A stretch of 18,902 nt of DNA from Alphaproteobacteria bacterium (GTDB lineage: Bacteria > Pseudomonadota > Alphaproteobacteria > Thalassobaculales > Thalassobaculaceae), in assembly GCA_028822575.1 (NCBI GenBank), contig JAPKDN010000008.1, positions 1-18,902 of the forward strand, in the 5' to 3' direction. Below, piece by piece: positions 1 to 7,934 of this stretch. The notes below the pieces were generated by a model. It worked only from the letters and a program-made list of their open reading frames with translations, did not search any database and had not been told where the DNA came from. The position numbers and the translations under genes are program-made. Numbering within the stretch: the first letter of the stretch is position 1; every line of letters starts with the position of its first letter.

Positions 1-291
1 GTTAGGTTGAACCCGGTAAGTACCACCATAACCAAGCCAGACTAAAAGCAGAAAGAAAACCGCGAGGATTATGACTTTTTTCCCACCGACTCCGCCAGGC
101 AGCAACCCCTTCAGTCGGGCCTGTCCGCGCCGGATGATCTCGTCAATATCTGGTGGTGTTGGCCCGCCGCCGCCGCCGGGCTTGCCCCCCCATGGAGAAC
201 CCCCGCCACCGTTGCCGCCGTCACCGCCGTCACCGCCGCCATTACCACCGCCGCCCCATGGGCCGCCGCCACCTTGATTATTCCAGGGCAT
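1..291 (-). CDS. hflK: HflK, FtsH protease modulator subunit (N-terminus only)
   Basis: HflK is an inner-membrane SPFH/band-7 protein that with HflC forms a large complex around the FtsH protease. Only 97 codons are visible and the gene runs off the left edge. Reading leftward from ATG at 291-289, the protein starts MPWNNQGGGGPWGGGG and continues as a Gly-rich, Asn/Asp-spotted tract to about residue 45. A PDIDEIIRRGQ segment follows, then a single membrane helix (about residues 73-89, VIILAVFFLLLVWLGYG), then TYRVQPN, which normally leads into the band-7 domain. This layout is typical of HflK. An AAGGAGG-like ribosome site lies about 8 bases upstream of the ATG (plus-strand complement near 300-307). 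hflC would be expected beyond the left edge. The gene is divergent from mrp. Confidence is high despite truncation, because Gly-rich head, DEIIRRGQ and TM segment occur together. Confidence 0.9.
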   Translation of the reverse strand, partial: MPWNNQGGGGPWGGGGNGGGDGGDGGNGGGGSPWGGKPGGGGGPTPPDIDEIIRRGQARLKGLLPGGVGGKKVIILAVFFLLLVWLGYGGTYRVQPN

Positions 292-451
292 CTCTCTCGC
301 CCTCCTTTTCAAAAAGTTAACCGCTCTTAGCAGACGCGGGGCATGGCTTGCAAAGAAATCCCGGTAAGTTGTAGTTGTAAGAGTAGAGCGTCGTGTGAGC
401 TTGTGGCGACACCTACTCCGGCATATTGTGCAAGCCAAGGAGATTCCAAGC
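292..451. promoter_or_regulatory. Divergent hflK / mrp intergenic region
   Basis: These 160 bases separate the divergent hflK and mrp starts and must hold the leftward promoter for hflK and probably the rightward one for mrp. The only signals I can assign are the two ribosome sites: AAGGAGG on the minus strand near 300-307, and AAGGAG at 437-442 on the plus strand. I could not pick out convincing -35/-10 pairs, so the promoter assignment rests on gene orientation alone. Confidence 0.4.
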
Positions 452-1588
452 ATGGTACAGGTTACCGAGGCCCAGATTCTGGACGCGCTAAGCCTTGTTC
501 GCGAACCCGACCAGGATAAGGACATCGTCAGTCTCGGGATTGTGACCGGGTTGGTGATCAAGGACGGCAATATCGGGTTTGCGATTGAGGTCGATCCGAA
601 ACGGGGCCCGCATCTTGAACCGCTTCGCAAGGCGGCCGAGGACGCGGTGGACAAGGTCCCTGGCGTATTGTCGGTTACGGCGGTCCTGACAGCCCACTCA
701 TCGTCCAGCTCGGGTGGAGGTCAGCCCGCCACTCAACAACGCCCGCAAGTTGAGTCCAGCAGCGGAGGCGCGCGTGAGTTGGCTCCGGGCGTCAAGGCAA
801 TCGTCGCAGTCGCGTCAGGTAAGGGCGGCGTCGGGAAGTCGACCACCGCGATCAACCTTGCTATGGCGCTGTCCGCATCCGGACTGACCGTTGGAATCCT
901 CGACGCCGATATCTATGGCCCATCATTGCCCCGAATGATGGGGATCACCGACAAGCCGTCAAGCGAGGACGGTCGGATCCTGCAACCGCTCGAGAAGCAT
1001 GGCGTGAAATGCATGTCCATCGGCTTCTTGGTTCCGGAGGACTCGCCGACGATCTGGCGCGGCCCCATGGTGATGAGCGCGTTGGAACAAATGTTGCGGG
1101 ATGTTGCATGGGGTGAGCTTGACGTGATGGTTGTCGACATGCCACCTGGCACCGGCGATGCTCAGCTCACCATGTCGCAACGGGTACCGCTGGCGGGCGC
1201 CGTCATCGTCTCGACGCCACAGGACATCGCTTTATTGGATGCCCGCAAGGGATTGAACATGTTCCGCAAGGTCGATGTTCCCGTGCTTGGCATCATAGAG
1301 AACATGAGCACTTTCATCTGCCCGCATTGCGGTGGCCAGAGCGATATCTTCGGCCATGGCGGCGCCCGCGCCGAGGCTGAGTTGCTAGGAGTTGATTTCC
1401 TCGGCGAGGTGCCGTTACACATGGACATCCGCAAGACTTCGGATGCTGGCGACCCCATCGTCGTTTCCGCCCCGGATGGCCCGCATGCACTTGCCTATCA
1501 CGGTATTGCCGAGGCGGTCTGGGCCAAGGTGGCGCCGTCCGGCGACGGCGTTGGGCGACGCGAGCCACCTCGGATCGTTATGAACTAA
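452..1588 (+). CDS. mrp: Mrp/ApbC family iron-sulfur cluster carrier ATPase
   Basis: Mrp/ApbC proteins are cytoplasmic P-loop ATPases that carry and transfer [4Fe-4S] clusters to apo-enzymes. The 378-residue product has an N-terminal MIP18/DUF59 domain (about residues 1-90, starting MVQVTEAQILDALS). A Ser/Gly/Gln-rich linker follows, then a ParA/MinD-like domain with the deviant Walker A motif GKGGVGKS at residues 123-130, DADIYGPSLPRMMG just after it, and DMPPGTGDAQLTMSQ further on. The metal-binding CPHC pair is at C290 and C293. An upstream in-frame ATG at 395 would add 19 residues unlike the family. I chose 452 because AAGGAG at 437-442 sits 9 bases before it and the protein then begins where the DUF59 domain does. 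It lies between hflK and the thyA-folA strand, on the opposite strand to both. Confidence 0.93.
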   Translation: MVQVTEAQILDALSLVREPDQDKDIVSLGIVTGLVIKDGNIGFAIEVDPKRGPHLEPLRKAAEDAVDKVPGVLSVTAVLTAHSSSSSGGGQPATQQRPQVESSSGGARELAPGVKAIVAVASGKGGVGKSTTAINLAMALSASGLTVGILDADIYGPSLPRMMGITDKPSSEDGRILQPLEKHGVKCMSIGFLVPEDSPTIWRGPMVMSALEQMLRDVAWGELDVMVVDMPPGTGDAQLTMSQRVPLAGAVIVSTPQDIALLDARKGLNMFRKVDVPVLGIIENMSTFICPHCGGQSDIFGHGGARAEAELLGVDFLGEVPLHMDIRKTSDAGDPIVVSAPDGPHALAYHGIAEAVWAKVAPSGDGVGRREPPRIVMN

Positions 1589-1599
1589 GGAATCCCGTC

Positions 1600-2145
1600 G
1601 GGGCGGTAGCCCGTCGACCCCTAAAAGCATGCTGAGGCGTTGAAAAATCACGGTATCCCGCCATTGATTGGCTATGGGGCCATGGCTCATCCAAGCGATC
1701 TTCTCGAGCGTGCCCATGGTCGTGAAGACGAACCGGAGGTGAAGTGCAACGCCAGCCCAGTTCTCTGGAAAAACTCTGGCTTGCAAAGGCCGCATGACGG
1801 TGTCCTCCGCGGCGACCACTAGAGCCCCGCGCAAGCTACGCCCACCCCAGCCCCTGGGCGCCATCGGCGGTGTAGACACTGACCTTGCCAATTCCGACAT
1901 AAGCGGCGCGCGGAAACCGGTGACAACGCCAACTAACCTAGAACCCGACCCTCATTTTCCCCGACGAGCCGGCCATGTGCCAACCTAGATGCCAACCACC
2001 GGTCCCAATCCGGCGGCACCGCCTCCTCGAATATGACGTAACCGTTAGCGATTCCCTGACGCTAGACCTCGAACACGACGGCATCACCCAGCGCCATCAT
2101 CTCGCGGATGTTTGGCCCCACGCCTGCATTCCCGCGAGTTGCCAT
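1600..2145 (-). pseudogene. Decayed GNAT acetyltransferase (phosphinothricin N-acetyltransferase-like)
   Basis: Read leftward from an ATG at 2145, three frames together recover a GNAT N-acetyltransferase of the phosphinothricin/amino-acid type. Pieces in order are NIREMMALGDAVVFEV, RQGIANGYVIFEEAVPPDWD, LALSPVSAR, AAYVGIGKVSVYTADGAQGL, LVVAAEDTVMRPLQARVFPE, and finally GVALHLRFVFTTMGTLEKIA ending in QWRDTVIFQRLS. The family pattern is RQGIATGxxTFEE, VLGWaALSPVSxR, GxGExSVYVxxxxRGxGxG, LQAxxFPEN, ALHxxxGF and WRDVxLLERRS. Damage visible: TAG at 2062-2064 where Tyr is expected, TAG at 1933-1935 where Trp is expected (VLG*LALSPVSAR), a frame change near 1905, a TAG near 1834, and another frame change near 1825. 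The acetyl-CoA loop is degraded too. It lies 23 bases after folA and was probably the third gene of thyA-folA. The left boundary is approximate. The recognition is from memory of the family. Confidence 0.72.
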
Positions 2146-2168
2146 CTCGACGCTCTAGAAACGCCCGA

Positions 2169-2705
2169 TCATTTGATCCGGGCAAGCGTGACATAGTCGT
2201 GAGCCGGCTCCTTACTGCTCGACACACCATGACTCTCACGCGATACCTCGCGCCATTCAGACGGGTCAGTTTCGGGAAACCAGGTATCTCCATCCGGCCG
2301 GGCATGGATTTCGGTCTTGTACAGCCAGCGCGCCGACGGTAGGGCGAGTTCGTAGATACCGGCACCGCCAAAGGCCACGATTTCATCCACCCCCATGTCG
2401 CGCGCCGCCTTAGAGGCGGCGGCCAGCGCGGCGTCGAAGCAATGTACCACGGTCACCCCGTCAACCGAGAAATCAGGATCACTTGTCAACACGATTGTCT
2501 TGCGACCTGGCAACGGCCTGCCGATGGAATCATAGGTCCGGCGTCCCATGATCAACGGTTTACCCATGGTCAGAGCCTTGACCCGCTTGAGGTCTCCCGA
2601 GAGATGCCAAGGCATTCCGCCATCGGCGCCGATGACCCCGTTATCGGCCACGGCGACGACGATCACCAACGCGGGTCTATCCGCCAAACCGGGCACCGGC
2701 GGCAT
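2169..2705 (-). CDS. folA: Dihydrofolate reductase
   Basis: DHFR reduces dihydrofolate to tetrahydrofolate with NADPH, regenerating the cofactor that thymidylate synthase oxidises. The 178-residue protein is slightly longer than the usual 160 or so because of an extra N-terminal stretch (MPPVPGLADRPAL). Family motifs are in order: VVAVADNGVIGADGGMPWHL, SGDLKRVKALTMGKPLIMGR with the substrate-binding acid at D38, RRTYDSIGRPLPGRK, and the NADPH-contacting FGGAGIYE at residues 112-119. Its ATG (complement of 2703-2705) immediately follows the thyA stop (complement of 2706-2708), so translation is probably coupled. It ends in TGA. The order thyA-folA is the usual one for this pair. Confidence 0.95.
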   Translation of the reverse strand: MPPVPGLADRPALVIVVAVADNGVIGADGGMPWHLSGDLKRVKALTMGKPLIMGRRTYDSIGRPLPGRKTIVLTSDPDFSVDGVTVVHCFDAALAAASKAARDMGVDEIVAFGGAGIYELALPSARWLYKTEIHARPDGDTWFPETDPSEWREVSRESHGVSSSKEPAHDYVTLARIK

Positions 2706-3497
2706 TCATACTGCGACCTGGGCCGGTATATGCGGATACGGGTCATAGCCCAAAAGATCAAAGTTCTCATATTCAAAGCCGAAAATATCATCAACTATCG
2801 GATCGATTGCCATTGTGGGCAGGTTACGCGGAGTACGTTCCAATTGAAGTCGGGCCTGATCGAGGTGGTTGCTGTATAAATGCGCATCACCAAGGGTGTG
2901 GATGAACTCACCCGGCGCCAGCTTGGTCACCCGCGCGACCATCAAGGTCAACAGCGCGTATGAGGCAACATTGAAGGGAACACCGAGAAAAATATCGGCG
3001 CTGCGCTGGTACAGTTGGCAGGATAGCTTGCCGTTTGCGACGAAGAACTGAAACAGACAATGGCAGGGGGCCAGAGCCATGGCATCAAGATCGCCCGGGT
3101 TCCAGGCGCTAACGATTAGGCGCCGAGAATAGGGCGTTTGCTTGATTTCCCTAATCAAACCCGCGATCTGATCGACACCGCCGCCTGCTCTCGGCCAAGA
3201 GCGCCACTGGGCGCCGTAAACCGGGCCAAGGTCGCCGTTCTCGTCCGCCCAATCATTCCAGATCCGCACGCCATGGGCCTGGAGATATCCAACATTCGTA
3301 TCGCCCGCCAGAAACCACAGCAACTCATGAATAATCGACTTAACATGCAGCTTCTTAGTCGTGAGCAGCGGGAACCCGTCGGCGAGATCAAATCGCGTCT
3401 GATGTCCGAAGATCGACCGTGTTCCGGTACCCGTCCGATCCTCTTTATCAATGCCGGTTTCCAGGACCAAACGCATCAGGTCAAGATATTGCTGCAC
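2706..3497 (-). CDS. thyA: Thymidylate synthase (ThyA)
   Basis: ThyA methylates dUMP to dTMP using methylene-tetrahydrofolate and releases dihydrofolate, which folA next door recycles. The product is 263 residues from the GTG chosen here, against about 264 in the family. Motifs seen: YLDLMRLVL at the N-terminus, [54 protein letters not shown], the catalytic cysteine in [10 protein letters not shown] (about residue 145), [12 protein letters not shown], and the C-terminal [14 protein letters not shown]. The longest reading starts with TTG at 3500. I prefer the adjacent GTG at 3497 because VQQYLDLM then aligns with the standard MKQYLELM and the GGGGG run upstream gains a workable, if short, spacing. 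The gene is divergent from the TPR pseudogene and is the promoter-proximal member of thyA-folA. Confidence 0.95.
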   Translation of the reverse strand: MQQYLDLMRLVLETGIDKEDRTGTGTRSIFGHQTRFDLADGFPLLTTKKLHVKSIIHELLWFLAGDTNVGYLQAHGVRIWNDWADENGDLGPVYGAQWRSWPRAGGGVDQIAGLIREIKQTPYSRRLIVSAWNPGDLDAMALAPCHCLFQFFVANGKLSCQLYQRSADIFLGVPFNVASYALLTLMVARVTKLAPGEFIHTLGDAHLYSNHLDQARLQLERTPRNLPTMAIDPIVDDIFGFEYENFDLLGYDPYPHIPAQVAV

Positions 3498-3659
3498 CAA
3501 GCCCCCATTTTACCAACATCAGTTTCGCAACGTAATCACGCCTTGCATTGTCCAATGACGTAACAAAGACCGCAAGAGTCGAGGACGCTAAAATTTGGTA
3601 ATTATGATCAACCACGCCCAATATATTGTATTACCACGGTCTTGAGTTGGAATTGAAGG

Positions 3660-5190
3660 ATGGTTCCACCCTATCGAGCGCAACTCGACACGGCACTTGC
3701 TCTACTTGGCGATGGCCGGCTCGGTGAAGCACGCGCGCGCCTCAGTCGTCTGTCGCGGAACCATCCGGGCGAACCGGAGATCGGGCTTCATCTCGCCGGC
3801 GCACTCCATGCCGCCGGCCGACACACCGAGGCGCTCCCGGTTTTTCTCACGGTTCTCGACCGGTTTCCCGATCTCTCGGTGGCCGCAGTCGGCCTCTCCC
3901 GAGTCTGGCGAGAGCTCGGGGAAACTGAAAACGCTAAAAAGATATTGCTGCGATACATCACCAAATCACCAGAAAACCCCACGCTCCTGGCCGAGCTCGC
4001 AGGGCTTTGGCATTTCGAGCATGAATTCGAAACCGCGATATAGCTGAACACGTGCCTAACATATTTGACACCGGCCAAAGCGCTGCCGCATGCCAACCTC
4101 GCCGAAGGATTGGCCGAATTACAGCGCGAGGTGGAGGCCCTAAATCATATCGAGAAAGCCATCGAACTCAACCCGAGCTCGGCCCAACTGCGATTGAACA
4201 GTGCCTTTACATTGCTCGCCCTGGGCCGCTACAGAGACGGATGGACCGCCTATGAAGCCCGGCTGGCGCCAGAAATCCCCGATTCGCCCCAACGCGCCCT
4301 CGACATGCCTCGCTGGGACGGCGAATCGCTCGACAAAAAGCATATTCTGGTTTGCAGCGGACAAGGAACCGGCGATCAGCTCTTTTTCGGTGCTTATCTT
4401 CCAGGGTTGGTAAACCGTGCCGCGGGCGCCACGGTGGAGACTGACCCGCGATTGGTGCAGCTGTTCCAACGTTCCCTGCCGACGGCGCGCGTAAGACCAT
4501 TTTCTAGGAGGGTTGCGGGCCTGAAACCTATCTTAACCTATGGGTGGGTTCCTCGAGGTGAGGACGCGCCGGATTGTTACATCGACATCGCGTGTCTGCC
4601 ACTGCTCTCTGGCGACACCCACGAAAACCCAGTGGCACCCGGCAGGTTTCTCGTGCCCGACCCGGGGGTGGTCAAGGCATGGCGGGGGGCGGCTCGCGAA
4701 TTTGTCCGGCGGCCGGCCGGTGGTCGGGTTGTTTTGGCGCAGCGGATTGATCACTCCGGCGCGCGAGAAATTCTATCCGATCATCGAGCGATGGGCGCCA
4801 TTGCTCACCTTGGATGACATTTGCTTCGTGAGCCTTCAATTCGACGACGACAGCAAGGACCGCGAGACCGCGCGTCGGCTCTTTAACGCCTCGGTCGAGA
4901 AGCTTGACGAAATCGATCTGCGGGACGATTTGGATCAGCTAGCCGCGTTATGCGCCGCCCTCGACGGAGCCGTGGCGCCGTCGACGACGACCGCGAACCT
5001 TTCATCAGCGGTGGGAACCAGAACTGTGATTGTTGACAGAACCCGACCCTGGTGTCCGATGATCGGCGACAAGGAAGCCATTCTAAGTGCCACGGAGCGC
5101 GTATTTCCCCCCAACCAAGGGGATTGGGATTGGGTCTTTCACGAGACCCGTCGAAGGGTCCTGGACTGGTTCAGTCAGCCGAATACGTAG
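3660..5190 (+). pseudogene. Disrupted TPR-glycosyltransferase (GT9-like) protein
   Basis: The N-terminal half holds TPR helices: LDTALALLGDGRLGEARARL, HTEALPVFLTVLDRFPDLSV and LNHIEKAIELNPSSAQLRLN. These are followed by ALLALGRYRDGW-type sequence and a glycosyltransferase-like domain: PRWDGESLDKKHILVCSGQG, GDQLFFGAYLPGLVNRA, then VVGLFWRSGLITPAREKFYP, FVSLQFDDD, and DLDQLAALCAALDGAVAP, ending VLDWFSQPNT. Such TPR-GT proteins are often linked to surface or flagellar glycosylation; the role here is inferred. The gene is broken twice. A TAG at 4041-4043 interrupts the same frame (ETAI*LN, where GAG for Glu is expected), and a net +1 shift lies in the GC-rich stretch at about 4709-4730. Everything else reads through in order, so the lesions look recent. 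Sequencing error could explain the frameshift more easily than the amber codon. The ATG at 3660 has only GAAGG directly against it, a poor ribosome site. Confidence 0.82.
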
Positions 5191-5259
5191 CGGCCATGTG
5201 CTTCCTGCGGACCAGCCCTTTTCAAGTTCTCCTTGTGCCTGTACCGTCAGTTGTCGGCT

Positions 5260-5580
5260 TGCCGACTATGGCGATAAATGGAGCATGGAATAAGCGTTGC
5301 GGACCCGGGGGCGGTACCCGGCGCCTCCACCAACTTTCCCGGCGAGAATGTCGTCAGGTTTCGAGGGGGCGAAATAGGATCGACGCGCGTGGTAAAGATG
5401 TAGCTTTCGCTCGGCATGGTACCACCGATATCGGGCCATATTGTAGTTGCGAATGACAACTATGCTGAGGCACGCCTCGCTGCGTAAGCAGTCGGGTAGC
5501 CTTAATTAAGTCCAGGCGGTTTGCACCGTATGGCGGGGTTTGGGGCGCACCTGGCAACAGAAGCGTCCCGCTTCCGCCGG
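5260..5580 (+). ncRNA. ssrA: Circularly permuted two-piece tmRNA (alphaproteobacterial ssrA)
   Basis: tmRNA rescues stalled ribosomes and tags the unfinished protein for proteolysis. The gene is permuted: the acceptor piece comes first (5' end uncertain, about 5260-5290) and ends at CCA 5330-5332; a 32-base spacer (5333-5364) follows; then the coding piece begins at 5365 and ends somewhere near 5520-5580. Direct evidence: GGGGGCG at 5365-5371 pairs perfectly with CGCCTCC at 5322-5328, giving a 7-bp acceptor stem with G3-U70, the alanine identity pair, then discriminator A and CCA. The T stem is CCGGG 5305-5309 with CCCGG 5317-5321. Helix P2 is 5381-5386 (CGACGC) with 5294-5299 (GCGTTG). The tRNA-like start GATCGACGCG matches the tmRNA consensus. 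TAGTTGCGAATGACAAC carries the resume signal and the tag. Exact processed ends cannot be read from the sequence. It lies between the TPR pseudogene and sspB. Confidence 0.93.
5449..5487 (+). other. tmRNA tag reading frame, ANDNYAEARLAA
   Basis: From the resume codon GCG at 5449-5451 the frame reads Ala-Asn-Asp-Asn-Tyr-Ala-Glu-Ala-Arg-Leu-Ala-Ala, then TAA at 5485-5487. With the Ala charged on the tmRNA itself, the added peptide is A-ANDNYAEARLAA. The ANDN start is typical of alphaproteobacterial tags, and the C-terminal LAA is the ClpX-recognised end known from other bacteria. The preceding TAGTTG matches the conserved stretch just before tmRNA resume codons. TAGTTG (5444-5449) and CAACTA (5457-5462) are inverted copies bracketing the first tag codons, so the resume site may sit in a small hairpin. 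Confidence 0.93.
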
Positions 5581-5593
5581 CCGCCAGGGCCGG
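5577..5593 (+). terminator. GC-rich hairpin after ssrA, possible processing or termination site
   Basis: CCGGCC (5577-5582) and GGCCGG (5588-5593) form a perfect 6-bp stem with a 5-base loop just after the tmRNA coding piece and before the sspB ribosome site. No T-run follows, so it is not a standard intrinsic terminator. It could be a processing boundary or a weak stop for ssrA transcripts. A second small stem, AAGCG (5561-5565) with CGCTT (5569-5573), lies just upstream. Confidence 0.35.
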
Positions 5594-5624
5594 AGCGTGG
5601 GAACTAGGAGGTTTGGGGGGAAAC

Positions 5625-6119
5625 ATGTCGGAACAAGCCTTCAAGTACGACATGATGGTAGAGGAAGCGTTGCGCGGCGTGGTCCGCAAAGCGCTGCGCC
5701 AGGCGTGCGCGCATGGCCTGCCTGGTAATCATCACTTTTATATTACCTTCAGGACCCGGCATCCGGAGGTCGACGTCCCCGTCTTCCTTACCGAGAAATA
5801 CCCAGACGAAATGACCATCGTCCTCCAATATCAGTTTTGGGACCTGGAAGTTCGTGAAGAGAATTTCGAGGTCATGTTGAGCTTTAACGATAATCGGGAA
5901 AGGTTATTCATCCCCTTTGCCGCGTTGACCGGGTTCGCGGACCCGTCGGTGAAATTTGGTCTGCAATTCCAATCCGCCGTGGATGGGACGCCAGGATTGG
6001 TCACAGACGACTTTGGCCCACAGGCCGAGCTGAACGACCAGGACGCCGTCCCCGCGACGGACACGCCACGGAACACCGGCGAAGTCGTGTCGCTGGATCA
6101 TTTTCGCAAGAAACAGTAA
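5625..6119 (+). CDS. sspB: SspB, ClpXP adaptor for tmRNA-tagged proteins (alpha type)
   Basis: SspB binds the tmRNA tag and tethers tagged proteins to the ClpXP protease. The 164-residue protein shows the alphaproteobacterial SspB pattern: [38 protein letters not shown], the strongly conserved [48 protein letters not shown], and an acidic, presumably flexible linker ending in [11 protein letters not shown]. By analogy with other SspB proteins that last segment should be the ClpX-contacting tail; this is inference. A TTG at 5613 is in frame upstream, but ATG at 5625 matches the family start. GGAGG at 5607-5611 and a G-run at 5615-5620 lie upstream. Its position right after ssrA puts the tag-encoding RNA next to the tag-binding adaptor. 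Confidence 0.93.
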   Translation: MSEQAFKYDMMVEEALRGVVRKALRQACAHGLPGNHHFYITFRTRHPEVDVPVFLTEKYPDEMTIVLQYQFWDLEVREENFEVMLSFNDNRERLFIPFAALTGFADPSVKFGLQFQSAVDGTPGLVTDDFGPQAELNDQDAVPATDTPRNTGEVVSLDHFRKKQ

Positions 6120-6195
6120 TCGGCCAAGGCGGCCAAACCGTCACGGAATGACCGTGTGGCGGCCCCATCAGATGTACCGCACGCGAGAGGCCGTC

Positions 6196-7806
6196 ATGAC
6201 CAAAATGCTGTATTCAGAAATGTTCCCGCTCAGCGCGGACACTACCGATTATCGCCAGATCACCAGCGATGGCGTCGGAGTCGAAAAATTTGGAGGTCGC
6301 GAGGTTCTTACCATCGAACCCGAGGCCGTCACCGGCTTGGCCGAGGAAGCGTTCCGAGACATCTCACACCTTCTTAGACCTTCCCATCTCGCCCAGTTGC
6401 GGACGATTCTCGAGGATAAGGATGCCTCGAAGAACGATCATTTCGTCGCGATGGAACTACTGAAGAACGCGGATATCGCGGCAGCGGGAATTTTACCGAT
6501 GTGCCAAGATACCGGTACCGCGATTGTAATGGGAAAGAAGGGCCAGAACGTCTTCACCGGATTCGATGATGAGGAGGCCCTAAGCCGCGGCATCTTCAAC
6601 ACATACACTAACCACAATCTGCGCTACAGCCAGCTCGCCCCGCTGGACATGTTCAACGAGAAGAACACGGCCACCAATTTGCCGGCCCAGATCGAACTCT
6701 ACGCGACCCAGGGGGATGCGTATAAATTCGCCTTCGTCCAAAAGGGTGGCGGGTCAGCCAACAAATCCTTCCTATTTCAGGAGACCAAAACGGTTCTAAA
6801 CCCGGCCTCCTTGAAAAAATTCCTGGATGAGAAGATTCGCACGCTCGGAACTGCGGCCTGCCCGCCCTATCATCTCGCAATCGTTATTGGCGGGACGTCG
6901 GCCGAGTTCAACATGAAGACGGTCAAACTCGCCTCGACCAAGTATCTCGATAACCTTCCGACCCAAGGCAGCGAGTCCGGTCATGCCTATCGTGATCTGG
7001 AGTGGGAGCAAACGGTCCTGCAAATGACCCGCGAGATGGGGATCGGCGCTCAATTCGGCGGCAAATATTATTGCCACGATGTCCGCGTGATTCGGCTACC
7101 ACGGCACGGCGCCTCATGCCCGATCGGCCTGGGAGTTTCCTGCTCGGCCGATCGTCAGGCTTTTGGCAAGATCACTCGGGACGGGGTGTTCCTGGAGCGG
7201 TTGGAGACCAATCCCTCGCAATACATCCCGGCCGTCGACGAGTCCCAGGTCTCCGACGAGGTGGTTCAAATCGATCTTAATCAATCGATGTTCGATATCC
7301 GCCGCCAGTTGAGCCAATACCCGATCAAGACCCGCGTCGAGCTGTCTGGCCCGATGATTGTCGCCCGTGACATCGCCCATGCCAAACTTCAGGAGCGGAT
7401 CGACTCAGGCAAGGGACTCCCAGACTACATGAAGAACCATCCGATTTATTATGCCGGGCCAGCCAAGACGCCAACCGGCATGACCTCGGGGTCGTTCGGG
7501 CCAACAACCGCCGGACGCATGGACTCTTATGTGGACCCCTTCATGGCGGCGGGCGGAAGCTTCATCACCCTGGCCAAGGGCAATCGGTCACCGGTGGTCA
7601 GACAAGCCTGCCAAAAGCATGGGGGATTCTATCTCGGCTCGATCGGTGGCGCGGCTGCAATCTTGGCCCTGAACAGCATCAAAAAGGTTGAAGTCGAAGA
7701 GTATCCAGAGCTCGGAATGGAAGCGGTCTGGCGTATCGAGGTCGAGAAATTTCCGGCGTTTATCGTCGTCGACGACAAGGGCAACGATTTCTTCACCGCA
7801 CTTTAA
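6196..7806 (+). CDS. Class I fumarate hydratase ([4Fe-4S])
   Basis: Class I fumarases use an oxygen-sensitive [4Fe-4S] cluster to hydrate fumarate to L-malate in the TCA cycle. The 536-residue length fits the FumA/FumB type. All three cluster cysteines are seen: C103 in [18 protein letters not shown]222 in [18 protein letters not shown] and C316 in [14 protein letters not shown], each two residues short of the E. coli FumA numbering as I recall it. The C-terminal beta domain contains [30 protein letters not shown] and [15 protein letters not shown] chose ATG 6196 rather than 6148 because GAGAGG lies 5 bases before it and the extra 16 residues are unlike the family. The gene is complete. It follows sspB by 76 bases and may share its transcript. 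Confidence 0.94.
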   Translation: MTKMLYSEMFPLSADTTDYRQITSDGVGVEKFGGREVLTIEPEAVTGLAEEAFRDISHLLRPSHLAQLRTILEDKDASKNDHFVAMELLKNADIAAAGILPMCQDTGTAIVMGKKGQNVFTGFDDEEALSRGIFNTYTNHNLRYSQLAPLDMFNEKNTATNLPAQIELYATQGDAYKFAFVQKGGGSANKSFLFQETKTVLNPASLKKFLDEKIRTLGTAACPPYHLAIVIGGTSAEFNMKTVKLASTKYLDNLPTQGSESGHAYRDLEWEQTVLQMTREMGIGAQFGGKYYCHDVRVIRLPRHGASCPIGLGVSCSADRQAFGKITRDGVFLERLETNPSQYIPAVDESQVSDEVVQIDLNQSMFDIRRQLSQYPIKTRVELSGPMIVARDIAHAKLQERIDSGKGLPDYMKNHPIYYAGPAKTPTGMTSGSFGPTTAGRMDSYVDPFMAAGGSFITLAKGNRSPVVRQACQKHGGFYLGSIGGAAAILALNSIKKVEVEEYPELGMEAVWRIEVEKFPAFIVVDDKGNDFFTAL

Positions 7807-7934
7807 GGCTGCCGATGTGGCGGCTGGCGCTGGGTTGGCGAACCGACCGACAACAATGATTTCAACGTTAACGTTATTTGCACCGATCCCGCGTCTTTGC
7901 GATGCTTGGCGTTAGCTAGATAGGAATCGATCAA

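Noticed and set aside
71..277. Proline-rich 68-residue reading on the plus strand
   Set aside because: It is the antisense of the Gly-rich hflK head.
1415..1900. A 161-residue minus-strand reading as an intact gene
   Set aside because: Its left part is antisense to mrp and its right part is one frame of the decayed GNAT gene; it is not a functional unit.
3597..3635. GGTAAT (3597-3602) and ATTACC (3630-3635) as an operator between thyA and the TPR gene
   Set aside because: Arms are only 6 bp and 27 bases apart, well within chance for an AT-rich intergenic region.
4700..4735. Programmed frameshift in the TPR-glycosyltransferase
   Set aside because: The shift lies in a GC-rich run without a slippery heptamer, and the same gene has an in-frame amber codon, so loss of function is simpler.
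5305..5332. 3' half of an ordinary tRNA gene
   Set aside because: The acceptor stem partner lies downstream at 5365-5371 and no anticodon arm is present; it is the acceptor piece of permuted tmRNA.
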